Assembly (NCBI RefSeq): GCF_016595275.2
Contig: NZ_JAENIQ020000001.1
Location: 1 to 64,000, forward strand
Length of the DNA: 64,000 nucleotides
Reading direction: 5' to 3'
Origin: Corynebacterium pygosceleis
Lineage (GTDB): Bacteria; Actinomycetota; Actinomycetes; Mycobacteriales; Mycobacteriaceae
The notes under the pieces are model-generated. The model worked only from the letters and a program-made list of their open reading frames with translations. It was not told the origin of the DNA and made no database searches. Both the position numbers and the translations under genes were made by a program. Below are positions 45,232-55,175 of the stretch, one piece after another (the stretch's first letter is position 1; each line of letters begins with the position of its first letter).

Positions 45232-45558
45232 GAAAATCTCATCTTCCACCCTATAGCAAACCTGAATAGGGTCAGAGTACAGAAAATGTCCATACGGCGA
45301 AAAATCAGCCATATATATCAGACTTAAGAACTTTCAGTTAACCAATTAGGTATTATCATTTGGAGTCGGTGCGACAGTCCCAAACCCGACGATCAGTGCT
45401 GACGCCCCCACCCCAGGTGGTACCGGAGATCAACCCGACCCCACACCCCTCCCCGCACCCACAACCCGAACCGTGTGAGGCGAAACGGCATCCGGTCAGC
45501 ATCTCACTTCGCCGGGCACGGGGACGGCCGGTCAAGCGGGACCGATACGCTTGATCCC
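45232..45558. other. Divergent intergenic region of the LARTG protein and ComB-like gene
   Basis: The first 130 bp (to about 45360) are AT-rich and carry the surface-protein promoter; on the minus strand they contain AAATGATAATACC, which shares the ATGATAAT core of the 33369 site. The rest is GC-rich, ending in the TACGCT box of the ComB-like gene. No gene seen. Confidence 0.5.
45546..45551 (+). promoter_or_regulatory. -10 box TACGCT, leaderless start
   Basis: TACGCT ends 7 nt before the ATG at 45559, with no Shine-Dalgarno sequence in between. Confidence 0.55.
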
Positions 45559-46332
45559 ATGAGTGACTATTTCGGGCAGACCGACTACGCGATCCGGATG
45601 GACTGGGGTCCGGAGGGTGCGCGGAGGTGTGCCGCGGACGTGAACATCATCGTGGACGTGCTGAGCTTCTCGACGTCCGTGACGGTCGCCGCGGAGCGGG
45701 GAATGGCCGTGTACCCCTGCCGGTGGAGGGATGACCGGGCTGAGGAGTTCGCCGCGGACCGTGGTGCGACGCTCGCGGTCGGTCGACTCGAGGCCGGAAC
45801 GGCGCCGGGTGTCCGGGGGATCTCACTGTCCCCGGCCGGGCTGCTCACCGCCACCCGGGTCCCGCGGATCGTGCTCCCCTCCCCCAACGGTTCGACGATC
45901 TCGGCGATCCTGGCGGAACACGGCGCCGAGGTCGTCGCCGGCTGTCTGCGGAACGCCACGGCGGTCGGCCGGTGGGCGGCGCGGCAGGTGGATGCGGGAC
46001 GGAGTGTCGCGGTCATCGCAGCCGGGGAACGGTGGCGCGGGGACGGGTCCCTGCGGCCGGCGCTGGAGGATCATCTCGGTGCCGGGGCGATCCTCGGTGC
46101 GCTGGTCACGCCACGCCACATCGGGGTGTGCAGCCCGGAGGCACTCGCGGCGGCCGGTCTGTTCGCCGGGTCGCAGGAGTATCTCGCCTCACTTCTGGCC
46201 GACTGCGTCGGCGGTCGCGAACTCACCGCCATGGGTTTCGCGGAGGATGTCACCGTCGCCGCGGACCTCGACGCCTCCGCTGTCGTCCCGGTCCTCGCCG
46301 ACGGGGCGTTCAGTTCGCTCCGGGTTGTCTGA
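45559..46332 (+). CDS. ComB-like 2-phosphosulfolactate phosphatase family protein
   Basis: The 257-aa protein fits the ComB family: DVLSFSTSVTVAAERG near the N terminus, SPNGSTISAILAEHG in the centre, GERWRGDGSLRPALEDHLGAGAIL and a C-terminal AEDVTVAADLD. ComB makes sulfolactate in coenzyme M synthesis; the many non-methanogen homologues have unknown substrates, so the name is by family only. The ATG at 45559 has a -10 box 7 nt upstream. Its end overlaps the convergent MFS gene by 23 bp. Confidence 0.85.
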   Translation: MSDYFGQTDYAIRMDWGPEGARRCAADVNIIVDVLSFSTSVTVAAERGMAVYPCRWRDDRAEEFAADRGATLAVGRLEAGTAPGVRGISLSPAGLLTATRVPRIVLPSPNGSTISAILAEHGAEVVAGCLRNATAVGRWAARQVDAGRSVAVIAAGERWRGDGSLRPALEDHLGAGAILGALVTPRHIGVCSPEALAAAGLFAGSQEYLASLLADCVGGRELTAMGFAEDVTVAADLDASAVVPVLADGAFSSLRVV

Positions 46333-47590
46333 CGGCGGCCGATTCCAGCACCGGACCGCAGCCCCGGATGACCGCACCGACTCCGGTGAAGGCGAGGACG
46401 ACGGCGATCACGGAGACGGGCAGGAAACCGATCAGGCCGGACAGCGCCATGCCGCCTCCCGCCGAGATGACCATCACGAGCGCCGCGAGGGTGCTGAACA
46501 CGGTGAAGTCGGTTCCCGCAGATTCGTAGCGGGTGAGGTCCATCGCCACGGTGTACACCACGGTCATCGTGGCGGCCACGCCTCCGTAGAGGATCCCGAT
46601 GATGAGGGTCGCGGCCCACGTGCCGGTCATTCCCGATGCGAGAAGGACCACCCCGAGGGTCGTCGTCGCCTGGATCAACCCGAGTGCCCGTACCGCGTGG
46701 TGGCGTGACCATTTCCGGGTGAGGATTCCGGCGCCTATCCCGGCGACGATCCCGAACAGGCTTCCACAGATCACGAAGAGGATCCCGATGCGGGTGGCCG
46801 ACCAGTCGGCGGCGACGAGGATGGGGCGCACCTGGTTGTACGCCACGGCGACCCCGGCGAAGTAGAGCGGCATGTGGACCAGTGCCCACCGCCGCCGGGC
46901 CCGGTCCGCGAAGAAGGTACGGATCACGTTTCCGTTCACGCCGGGTTCGGGGAGCTCGGCGGTGCTCTGCCGTTCCCGCCACAGGAGGACGAACGGAAGC
47001 GGGACCGCACTCCAGAAGGCGATGCTGAGTGCGGCGGCCTGCCATCCGACGGTGTCGTAGATGACGAGGACGAGCCCACCACCGACGACCTGGGAGAACG
47101 CGCTTCCCGCCGACTGGAACCCGTTGCCCAGTCCGCGATCACCGGCGGACAGGAGGCGGGTCGCCGTCGCATCGGCCGCGATGTCCTGGGTGCCCGCCAC
47201 GATGAACAGGAACCCGAACACGACGAGCGCCACGGAGAACTGTCCGACGGGGTCGATGAAGCTCAACAGCGTGCAGCCGGCGACCAGGGTGATCTGCATC
47301 GCCATGAGCCAGCTCCGGTAGTGCCCGAATCGGCTGGAACCGAACCTGTCCACGACGGGTGCCCACAGGAACTTCAGGACGAGGAGGGTCGCCAGCCCAC
47401 TGGCCCCACCGATCCTGGTGAGAGGTACCCCGCCGGCCTGGGCGATGGTCAGGAACGCGTAGGCGAACATGGCGAGGCTGAGGTTCTGGGTGCTGTACAG
47501 CGAGGCTATCAGCGCCATGTGGAACTTCCGGCCGCGCACCGGGGGACGCGTGTCCTCGGGCGGGGCGGTTTCACTGCCGGTCACGGTCAT
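46310..47590 (-). CDS. MFS transporter of YbtX/FptX (RhtX) type, probable siderophore uptake
   Basis: A 426-aa, 12-segment MFS protein. The N-terminal stretch ASLYSTQNLSLAMFAYAFLTIAQAGGVPLTRIG and the segment WAPVVDRFGSSRFGHYRSWL resemble the AmpG/RhtX/FptX branch, which includes siderophore importers and YbtX. It is translationally coupled (ATGA) to the fused ABC transporter, exactly as YbtX accompanies YbtP-YbtQ in yersiniabactin uptake. With a DtxR-like box in front of the operon, a role in iron-siderophore use is the best guess. AmpG-type muropeptide uptake is the main alternative. Confidence 0.72.
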   Translation of the reverse strand: MTVTGSETAPPEDTRPPVRGRKFHMALIASLYSTQNLSLAMFAYAFLTIAQAGGVPLTRIGGASGLATLLVLKFLWAPVVDRFGSSRFGHYRSWLMAMQITLVAGCTLLSFIDPVGQFSVALVVFGFLFIVAGTQDIAADATATRLLSAGDRGLGNGFQSAGSAFSQVVGGGLVLVIYDTVGWQAAALSIAFWSAVPLPFVLLWRERQSTAELPEPGVNGNVIRTFFADRARRRWALVHMPLYFAGVAVAYNQVRPILVAADWSATRIGILFVICGSLFGIVAGIGAGILTRKWSRHHAVRALGLIQATTTLGVVLLASGMTGTWAATLIIGILYGGVAATMTVVYTVAMDLTRYESAGTDFTVFSTLAALVMVISAGGGMALSGLIGFLPVSVIAVVLAFTGVGAVIRGCGPVLESAAVRQPGAN

Positions 47591-50500
47591 TCTGCCACTC
47601 CTCGTGTGTTCGTCGGTTGTTCCGGGAGGCCGAGCAGTTCCCGGTAGACGGGGCTCGTCGCGATGATCTCGTCGTGTGTCCCGACGCCGTCGACCCGGCC
47701 GTCGGCGAGGACGACGATCTGGTCGACGTTGCGGATCGTGTTCAGCCGATGGGCTATGACGAGCACGGTCCTGCCGTGGATCAGCCTGTTCACCGCGGCC
47801 TGGATGCGTCGTTCGGTCCCCGGGTCGACGGCGGCGACCGCCTCGTCGAGGAGCAGCACCGGTGCGTCCTTGAGCAGGGCCCGCGCTATGGACAGTCGTT
47901 GACGCTGCCCTCCGGAGAGGTTCGTGCCGCCGTCGGTCAGTACCGTGTCCAGTCCGTCGGGCAGAGCGGCGACGAAGTCACCCGCCTCCGCCTGCGCGAG
48001 TGCCTCCCACACCTTCTCGTCGGTGGTCCCGGGGGAACCGATGGTGAGGTTGTCCCGGATGGAGACCGGGAAGAGGTAGACGTCCTGGTAGACGGTGGAG
48101 ATGGTCTCCCGGCGCGTCGCGGCGTCCATGTCCCGCAGATCGACGCCGCCGATCCGGATCGCCCCGCTGCCGGGGTCGAAGAACCGCGCGACGAGGTTGA
48201 CCACGGTGGACTTTCCTGCACCTGACGGCCCGATGACGGCGGTGACCGTCCCGGATCCGGCGGTGAACGACACGTCGTGGAGGATGTCCCGGTCGTCGTA
48301 GCCGAAGGTGACGCCGTCTATCTCGACGGTGGAGTCTGCGGGTGTGCGGGGGTTCTCCGGTTCCGGCAGTTCCCCGGTGTCCCAGACCTCGGCGAGGCTC
48401 CGGGCGATGCGTTCCTGCTGGTGCCGGTAGGCGGAGAGTTCGAGCAGTTCCTGGAAGGGCCGGTACATGTTGAGTGCCAGGATGAGGAACAGCAGGAGGG
48501 TCGTCGCGCTGACCGAACCGCCGGTGAACAGGGTGGCTCCGAGCCACAGCATCGCGACGAATCCGGCCTCCAGGACGATGGTGCCGAGTGTGGTCATGGG
48601 GCTCGTGCGCACCGCCATGCGGACGCTGGCGCGGCGCAGGGCCTCCACCCGGGTGCGGTAGACCTGCGCCTGCGGGGCGTCGGGGAAGGCGCGGAGGACC
48701 GCGGTGCCGCGGCAGAACTCGAGGAGCGCGGAGTTGGCCTCCCTCCTGGCGGCGGTGACATCGGTGAAGGTGGCCTCGTGCGCCCGGTCGGTCACCTTCA
48801 GGGTGAGCAGGAAGAACGGGACTCCGATGAGTGCCGCGGCCGCGAGCCGCCAGTCCAGGGAGAACAGGACGACGGTGATGAGGACGGGCTGGACCACCGC
48901 GATGATGAGTTTCGCGGGGAGGTTGATGAAGTCGACGAGGGCGAGTTCGGAGACGAGGAGTGTCGTGGTGCGGCCCGCGTCCATCCGGTCGAACACCCCG
49001 AGCGGTGCCCGGGTCAGCCGACGGAGCACCGAGCGGCGGAGATCCGAGATGGCCCTGAACGCGACCGGCCACCAGTGCTTCGCCACGCCGATTCCGACGG
49101 TCAACCGGGTGAGGAAGATGAGCAGGAGTCCGCCGGACAACAGGTAGACGTCCCGGGTGGTCAGTGTGTCGTCGAGCACCGCCAGCAGGCTGAAGAAGAC
49201 GACGACCATCGGCGCCGAGGTGAAGAATCCCTCGAGCAGCAGGCGCCAGAATCCCACCCGCCACAGTTGTCCCCGGTGGGTTCCGAGCATCGCGAACCAC
49301 TGACCGACGGGGCCGAGACCGGTCAGGTTGCGGACAGGTGGGGTGTGGTCGGCGAATCCGCCGTCGGGGGCGGGTTCCGCGGCGGAGGCGACCGGTGCGG
49401 GCGACGGGGCGGCGGCCGGGCGCCCGTCGCCGGACTCCATCCCCCAGTTGTCCACGGCGACGAAGTCCCGCCAGAGACGACGGTACGTGTCGGAGGTCTC
49501 GGACAGCTCCTCGTGTTCTCCGTCGGCGACGATGCGACCGTCGTCCATGACGAGGATACGGTCGTAGCCGGTCAGGGATCCGAGCCGGTGGGCGACGGTG
49601 ATGACGGTGCGGCCCTGCTGCAGTTCCGCCAGCGCCGCCACGACCGACCGCTCGTTGGTGGCGTCGAGTGATGCGGTGACCTCGTCGAGCATCACCACCG
49701 GGGAGTCGGCCAGCAGTGCGCGGGCGATGGAGATCCGCTGCCGCTGTCCCCCGGAGAGACCCGACCCGCCGGAGCCGAGCACGGTGTCCCATCCCCGGTC
49801 CAGTTCGTCGATGAACTCGGTGACCCGTGCCCGCCGGCCGGCCGAACGCACCTCCTCGTCGGTGGCGTCCGGGCGGGCGAGGCGGATGTTCTCCAGGACG
49901 GTGTCGTTGAAGATGTAGTCGTCCTGTTGGACGAAGGCGACCGCCCCGGAGAGTTCCGCGGGGTCCAGCTCGCGGACGTCGGTTCCACCGAACGTGACCT
50001 TTCCGGCGCTGACGTCGATGAACCGGGCGATGAGACGGAGCAGGGTTGATTTCCCCGCCCCGGACCCGCCGACCACAGCGACCCGTTCACCGGGTTCGAT
50101 GACGAGATCGATGTCCCTGACGACGTCCGTGTCCCCGTAGGTGACGCGTGCACCACGGAGTTCGATGCGCGAGCCGTCCCGGGTGGCGGGGGTCGGTGGC
50201 ACCGGCAGGTCGGGTTCCCCGAGGAACCCGGAGATGTTCTTCAGCCCCGCCTCGATCTGGTACTGGAGGACAGCCGCCGACAGTGTCAGTGACATCAGCG
50301 GTTGGGCGAAACCGACGCCGACGAGGATGAAGAACACGAAGTCCTGTGGCTCCAGCGAACCCGAGTGGTACAGCCACAGGCCGAGCGGCAGGATGACGAT
50401 GATGCTGATCGCGACGAGTGTGGCGGCACCCGCTGCGCCCACCCGGCCGCGCTCGGTCTTGACCAGCTCGATGTCCTCACTGGCGACGATCGCGTCCCGG

Positions 50501-51228
50501 ATGCCGTCGAAGAGGAACGTCGAACCGACGAAACCCCGGATCACCCGGATACCCCGGACGAAGGAGACCGCCTCGACGTTGAGCCGCTTCTTCACGTCGG
50601 ATTCCCGCTCCATCAGGTCCTTCGACGCGGTCACGGCGAGAGCGACGCATCCGACGATGCCGAGGACGACGACGAGGGCGGCGAGGGCCATGCGCCAGTC
50701 GATGACGAACATGATGATCAGCGTGGTGACCGGGACCGTCACCGATGCCGCGATGTCGGGGATCGCGTGGGAGAGCCCGAGTTCCAGCTGTTCGACGTCG
50801 TCCTGGAACACCTTCTTCACCTCGCCGCTGCTGCGCGCCTGGGCTCGGGCGAGCGGCATCCGGGCCAGTCTCTCCGCCAGCGCGAGGCGGATGTCGGCGA
50901 GCGCCCGGTAGGCGGCGATGTGTGCGACATTGTTCGCCGCCATGCGCAGCAGGGCCTTGCCCGCCACCCCGGTCGCCGCGACGGCCACGAGGAAGGGGAT
51001 GCGACCGGTCTGCTGCTCGCCGACGAGAAGATCCCGGGCGAGGAAGTAGATGACGACGTAGGGCACGAGTCCGGCGAACGCCCCGAGCACGGAGAGCACC
51101 CCGCTGGCGATCAGACGGGGCTTCTGCTTCCCGATCAGTGCCCCGACGGACGTTCCGGGTGGTGGGGAACACTCCGTGTCGGGGGTGGCTGCGGTGTCAT
51201 CGGTATCGGGGGCGCACGTCTGCGTCAT
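47587..51228 (-). CDS. Fused double ABC half-transporter (YbtP-YbtQ / IrtAB-like), probable siderophore importer
   Basis: A 1213-aa protein made of two complete ABC half-transporters in tandem (about 1-590 and 650-1213), each with six membrane segments and an ATPase. Half one: Walker A GGSGAGKST, signature LSGGQRQR, Walker B VVMLDEVTASLD. Half two: GPSGAGKST, LSGGQRQR, VLLLDEAVAAVD. The heterodimeric exporter-fold proteins YbtPQ and IrtAB import iron-siderophores, and the coupled YbtX-like gene points the same way. No siderophore-reductase domain as in IrtA is present. The ATG at 51228 has TAACCT 7 nt upstream, suggesting a leaderless mRNA, with a DtxR-like box over it. Longer frames upstream lie before the promoter. 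Confidence 0.85.
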   Translation of the reverse strand: MTQTCAPDTDDTAATPDTECSPPPGTSVGALIGKQKPRLIASGVLSVLGAFAGLVPYVVIYFLARDLLVGEQQTGRIPFLVAVAATGVAGKALLRMAANNVAHIAAYRALADIRLALAERLARMPLARAQARSSGEVKKVFQDDVEQLELGLSHAIPDIAASVTVPVTTLIIMFVIDWRMALAALVVVLGIVGCVALAVTASKDLMERESDVKKRLNVEAVSFVRGIRVIRGFVGSTFLFDGIRDAIVASEDIELVKTERGRVGAAGAATLVAISIIVILPLGLWLYHSGSLEPQDFVFFILVGVGFAQPLMSLTLSAAVLQYQIEAGLKNISGFLGEPDLPVPPTPATRDGSRIELRGARVTYGDTDVVRDIDLVIEPGERVAVVGGSGAGKSTLLRLIARFIDVSAGKVTFGGTDVRELDPAELSGAVAFVQQDDYIFNDTVLENIRLARPDATDEEVRSAGRRARVTEFIDELDRGWDTVLGSGGSGLSGGQRQRISIARALLADSPVVMLDEVTASLDATNERSVVAALAELQQGRTVITVAHRLGSLTGYDRILVMDDGRIVADGEHEELSETSDTYRRLWRDFVAVDNWGMESGDGRPAAAPSPAPVASAAEPAPDGGFADHTPPVRNLTGLGPVGQWFAMLGTHRGQLWRVGFWRLLLEGFFTSAPMVVVFFSLLAVLDDTLTTRDVYLLSGGLLLIFLTRLTVGIGVAKHWWPVAFRAISDLRRSVLRRLTRAPLGVFDRMDAGRTTTLLVSELALVDFINLPAKLIIAVVQPVLITVVLFSLDWRLAAAALIGVPFFLLTLKVTDRAHEATFTDVTAARREANSALLEFCRGTAVLRAFPDAPQAQVYRTRVEALRRASVRMAVRTSPMTTLGTIVLEAGFVAMLWLGATLFTGGSVSATTLLLFLILALNMYRPFQELLELSAYRHQQERIARSLAEVWDTGELPEPENPRTPADSTVEIDGVTFGYDDRDILHDVSFTAGSGTVTAVIGPSGAGKSTVVNLVARFFDPGSGAIRIGGVDLRDMDAATRRETISTVYQDVYLFPVSIRDNLTIGSPGTTDEKVWEALAQAEAGDFVAALPDGLDTVLTDGGTNLSGGQRQRLSIARALLKDAPVLLLDEAVAAVDPGTERRIQAAVNRLIHGRTVLVIAHRLNTIRNVDQIVVLADGRVDGVGTHDEIIATSPVYRELLGLPEQPTNTRGVAE

Positions 51229-51233
51229 AGGCC

Positions 51234-51252
51234 GAAGGTTAGCCTCAGCTGC
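51234..51252 (-). promoter_or_regulatory. DtxR-like iron box over the ABC transporter promoter
   Basis: GAAGGTTAGCCTCAGCTGC (plus strand) matches 13 of 19 positions of the DtxR consensus TTAGGTTAGSCTAACCTAA, including the unbroken AGGTTAGCCT core. It covers the -10 box TAACCT (51236-51241), 7 nt before the ATG. A bound repressor would block the promoter when iron is plentiful. Confidence 0.65.
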
Positions 51253-51752
51253 TTTCCGGGGCAAGCGAGTTCCCGCTTCTTTCCCGGCACGGGCTGCACC
51301 ACCACCGCACCACCCCGGTGCGGACACACCACGGCAGTGCCGGATCCGGATCCCGAAGCAGCGCAACCGAACGGGTGTACACGACCACCGACGGTGGCCG
51401 ACCACTGCCGTTCCGGGTCGGGCGAGGAAACATCCACGCCACAAAACGCCACGGGTACACGGACTTCACGATCCTGAACCGCCCACCGGTAACCCCGGCC
51501 TCGTTGTCGCCCGCCTCCTGTTCGGCACCGGTTCGCGCGGCGGCCGAGCCTGCGGGACCGGTGTGAGGTGGGTTGCACTGTCGGGGTGCGGGTCAGTGTT
51601 GTGGGTCCAGCCCGAGGACCGGGACGACCCCGAGCAGCGGTCCGGGTACCGGGGATCGCACTGTCCCCCCTCTGTCGGTGACCGTAAAACTTCATCTACC
51701 ACCGGCCTGGGGCAGAGATTGCACATGTCCGGCTTTCGGAGGGTTGAAAACG
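51253..51752. other. Non-coding stretch upstream of the ABC transporter
   Basis: About 500 bp without a supported gene. Short overlapping frames on both strands (for example 51225-51695 minus and 51176-51799 plus) have no family resemblance or ribosome site. The left end carries the ABC transporter promoter. Confidence 0.5.
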
Positions 51753-51786
51753 AGAAAACCCCCTCTCCCGAAGGAGAGGGGGTTTT
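51753..51786. terminator. Terminator beside tRNA-Met
   Basis: A perfect hairpin (GAAAACCCCCTCTCC, CGAA loop, GGAGAGGGGGTTTTC) lies just past the 3' end of the leftward tRNA gene. Confidence 0.9.
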
Positions 51787-51793
51787 CCGTACG

Positions 51794-51870
<77 letters not shown>

Positions 51871-51986
51871 TCGGGTGCTACGTACTGACACCGTGCCTGG
51901 AAACTTCCTTTCGTCTGCTCCCTGGCAACGTTGAGTTACTTTACATAGCTTCTCGGTGAACGTCCAATCGGGGCGGTGAACTGCGA

Positions 51987-52034
51987 AAATGAGAGAAGCG
52001 GCGAACACGGTCAGCCGGGTCCGCCGCTTCTCTC
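51987..52034 (-). terminator. Terminator of the UPF0182 gene
   Basis: The arms GAGAGAAGCGGCG and CGCCGCTTCTCTC are perfect complements and are followed in the minus direction by ATTTTCG, just after the stop codon. Confidence 0.88.
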
Positions 52035-52039
52035 AGCCG

Positions 52040-55000
52040 TCAGGCGTCGGTGGAGTCGGCCGCGGGGGTGTCCGTGTCGCCGGCGCCGTTCTGCAGCCGC
52101 TGGTACTCGGCGACCGCACGGTCGAGCCGGTCGAGGGCCCGGCCGTACTGCTCGTGGGACGCGTTCTTGGCGTCGTCCAGCCCCTTGAGAGCCTCGGAGA
52201 CGCGGTCCATGGCCTCGTTGAGGTCCGCCGCCGGAACGCCTGCGGGGGTCGGCGGCGTGGCTTCCCCACCACCACCGGACTCACCACCGGCGGGCGTCTC
52301 CTCGGCGCTGTCCGGCAGGTCCGTGGCTTCCTCGACGTCTGCGGCGGACCGGGGGTCGATGCCGACCTGGCTCAGCGCCTCGGCGATGGTCGGGGCGTAG
52401 CCGACCTGACCGTTGTAGTTGACGAGCACGCGCAGCAGCTTCGGGAAGGCGGAGTCCTGGTCCTTGCGCTGGGTGTAGATCGGTTCGACGTAGAGGATCT
52501 CTCCCCCGCCGACCGGCAGGGTCAGGAGGTTACCGTTCTTGATGTCGTTCGTGCCCTCCCACAGTGACCGGTCGCGGGCCACCTGGTCGGAGGACATCAT
52601 CGTGTCCTGCGCCTGCGCCGGGCCGAGCGTCTGGGTCTGGGTGGGCAGGACGCGGACGGTGATCCTGCCGAAGTTGTCCGGGTCGGAGGAGACGGACATG
52701 TGCGCGGCGAGGAACTGGCGCTCCAGGCCACGGAACGGGGTGATCAGCTGGAAACCGGCCTCGCGGGACTCGGGGTCCGCCGCGACGACGTAGTACGGGG
52801 GCTGGTTGACCCCTTCGACACCCTTCGATGCGTTCGGGTCGCTGGGCACGGACCAGAAGTCGTCGGAGGTGAAGAAGACGCGCGCGTCATCGACGTGGTA
52901 CTTGGCGATGATCTCGCGCTGGACCTTGAACAGGTCCTCCGGGTAGCGGAGGTGTTCGCGCAGGTCGTCGGAGATCTCATCCTTCGGCTTCACCGTCCCG
53001 GGGAACACACCCTCCCATGCCTTGAGCACGGGGTCGGATTCGTCGAACTCGTAGAGCTCCACGGATCCGTCGTAGGCGTCGACGACGGCCTTCACGGAGT
53101 TGCGGATGTAGCCGACCTGGTCGCTGAGCAGACGCTGGTTCGTGCCGCTGGCGTTCAGGGAGTCCCGGGTGACCTCGGTCAACGTGGTCCGCTGGGCGTA
53201 GGGAAGGTTGTCGAGGGTGGTGTAGCCGTCGACGATCCACTTGATCCTCCCGTCGATGACGGTGGGGTACGTGGTGGAGTCGGTGGTCAGCCAGGGGGCG
53301 ACCTTCTCCACGCGGGAGCGGGGATCACGTTCGAACAGGATCTTCGTGTCGGAGTCGATCCGGTCACTCAGGAGCATGTTGATCTCCTGGTAGCGCAGGG
53401 CGAAGGCCGTCCGGTTGATGATGTTTCCGATGGAGACGCCACCGGATCCGGTGTAGGTGTAGCTCGACCCGTCGGTGTCGTATTCGAGGGCCTTGCCGTC
53501 GAGGGTGCCGCCGACGATGGCGTAGTCGCTGTTGGCGGGGCCGGAGGCGATGACGGGGCCGAAGTACACGCGGGGTTCGTCGACCTCGATGCCGAGTTTC
53601 TCGGCCTCCTCGTTCTCCGCGCGGCGCTGGAGGGTCTGCAGGTCACTCACGGTGTAGACGGGGTAACCGCCACGGGTGGATCCGACGTCGCGGGCGACCT
53701 CGTCGACCTGGTTGGCGGGTGCGGCCACGAGGCCGTTGCCGTGGGTGTAGACGGTGTGCCGGTTGATCCAGTCCCGCTGGTTGTCGCGCAGGGCGTTGGG
53801 GTCGATCTCACGGGCGGCGACGACGTAGTCGCGCAGTTCACCGTCGACGGTGTAGCGGTCGATGTTGAGCTTGTCGGGGAAACCGTAGAAGTTCTTCAGC
53901 TGCTGTTGCTGGGTGAACGTGTCGGAGAGGATCTGCGGGTCGAGCAGCCGGATGTTCGACAGTGTCGCGACATCATCGGCGACGGATTCCTCGGACGCCC
54001 CGTCCGCACCCCAGTTGGTTATGTAGGTGACCTCGTCATCCGTGACACCGTAGGCGTAGCGGGTCGCCTCGATGTTGCGGGCGATGTACTTGGATTCCTT
54101 CTCCGCGCGGTTGGGGGCGACGGAGAACTGTTCGACGGCCAGGGGCCAGGCCGTTCCGATCACCACGGCGGACAGGACCATGAGCCCCGTGGCCAGAGCG
54201 GGGATCCGGAGGTCCCGGAGGACCACCGCGGAGAAGAACGCCACCGCGACGACGACCGCGATGACCATGAGGAGGATCTTCGCGGGCAGGACGGCGTTGA
54301 TGTCCGTGTAGGAACCGCCGTAGAAGGAACTCCCCTGCGCCCCGCTGTGGTGTGCGCTCAGCAGGTCGTACCGGTCCAGCCAGTAACTGGCGACGCGCAG
54401 CAGCATCCACAGTCCCGCGGTGACCGCGAGCTGGATGCGGGCGGGGTTGGACATGCCCCCCTTCTCGGAGAAGCCGTTCGATCCCAGCCGGATGCCACCG
54501 AGCAGGTAGTGCCCGACGAGGGCGACGAGGAAGGCGACGACGAGAAGTGAGGAGAGGGAACCGATGACCAGTCTCAGCAGGGGGAGAGTGAAGGCGTAGA
54601 AGCCGTAGTCCCGGTGGAACTGGGGATCGGTGACCCCGAAGTCGGAGCCGTTGAGGAACAGGGACACGGTGGTCCAGTTGGCCTGTCCGACGAGCCCGGC
54701 GAGGATTCCGACGAAGATCGGGACGCCGAGGAGGACACGCCTGAGCGACTGCTCGATCGCGGCGCGGTACGCACGGATCGGGTTGTCCGGATCCAGGTTG
54801 AGCGATCCCGCCGTGTCATCCGGGCGGTACCTGAACGCCAGGAACCCGGCGAGCCAGACGATGACCGCCGCGACGGCGGCGAACACCAGGAACAGGACGA
54901 CCCGGGTGATCAGGACCCGGGTGAACACACCCCGGAAGTCCACCTCGGAGAACCACAGCCAGTCGGTGTAGTAGCCGACGAGTATCGGTCCCGCGAAGAT

Positions 55001-55084
55001 GATGAGGGCGACGAGGAAGATGATTCCGCTGATCGCCCTGGGTGGTCGTTTGAACGGCTTCTGGGGGCTAAGGCCGCTAGACAA
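52040..55084 (-). CDS. UPF0182 family integral membrane protein
   Basis: A 1014-aa protein of the UPF0182 family (M. tuberculosis Rv3193c type), common in Actinobacteria and of unknown function. It has about seven membrane segments in the first 330 residues (YYTDWLWFSEVDFRGVFTRVL is the family signature near the N terminus). A large extracytoplasmic domain follows, with a Pro/Gly/Glu-rich tail and a short helical end. AAAGGAG followed 5 nt later by TTG at 55084 sets the start; the longer frame has no support. It heads the conserved block shared with mycobacteria. Confidence 0.92.
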   Translation of the reverse strand: MSSGLSPQKPFKRPPRAISGIIFLVALIIFAGPILVGYYTDWLWFSEVDFRGVFTRVLITRVVLFLVFAAVAAVIVWLAGFLAFRYRPDDTAGSLNLDPDNPIRAYRAAIEQSLRRVLLGVPIFVGILAGLVGQANWTTVSLFLNGSDFGVTDPQFHRDYGFYAFTLPLLRLVIGSLSSLLVVAFLVALVGHYLLGGIRLGSNGFSEKGGMSNPARIQLAVTAGLWMLLRVASYWLDRYDLLSAHHSGAQGSSFYGGSYTDINAVLPAKILLMVIAVVVAVAFFSAVVLRDLRIPALATGLMVLSAVVIGTAWPLAVEQFSVAPNRAEKESKYIARNIEATRYAYGVTDDEVTYITNWGADGASEESVADDVATLSNIRLLDPQILSDTFTQQQQLKNFYGFPDKLNIDRYTVDGELRDYVVAAREIDPNALRDNQRDWINRHTVYTHGNGLVAAPANQVDEVARDVGSTRGGYPVYTVSDLQTLQRRAENEEAEKLGIEVDEPRVYFGPVIASGPANSDYAIVGGTLDGKALEYDTDGSSYTYTGSGGVSIGNIINRTAFALRYQEINMLLSDRIDSDTKILFERDPRSRVEKVAPWLTTDSTTYPTVIDGRIKWIVDGYTTLDNLPYAQRTTLTEVTRDSLNASGTNQRLLSDQVGYIRNSVKAVVDAYDGSVELYEFDESDPVLKAWEGVFPGTVKPKDEISDDLREHLRYPEDLFKVQREIIAKYHVDDARVFFTSDDFWSVPSDPNASKGVEGVNQPPYYVVAADPESREAGFQLITPFRGLERQFLAAHMSVSSDPDNFGRITVRVLPTQTQTLGPAQAQDTMMSSDQVARDRSLWEGTNDIKNGNLLTLPVGGGEILYVEPIYTQRKDQDSAFPKLLRVLVNYNGQVGYAPTIAEALSQVGIDPRSAADVEEATDLPDSAEETPAGGESGGGGEATPPTPAGVPAADLNEAMDRVSEALKGLDDAKNASHEQYGRALDRLDRAVAEYQRLQNGAGDTDTPAADSTDA

Positions 55085-55175
55085 GCCAACTCCTTTAATT
55101 AACGTGCACGTGACGGATAGAATCCAACAGTACTTTCTTTTTCCGCATCCGAGACAAACGGGAGCCCCCACCTCC

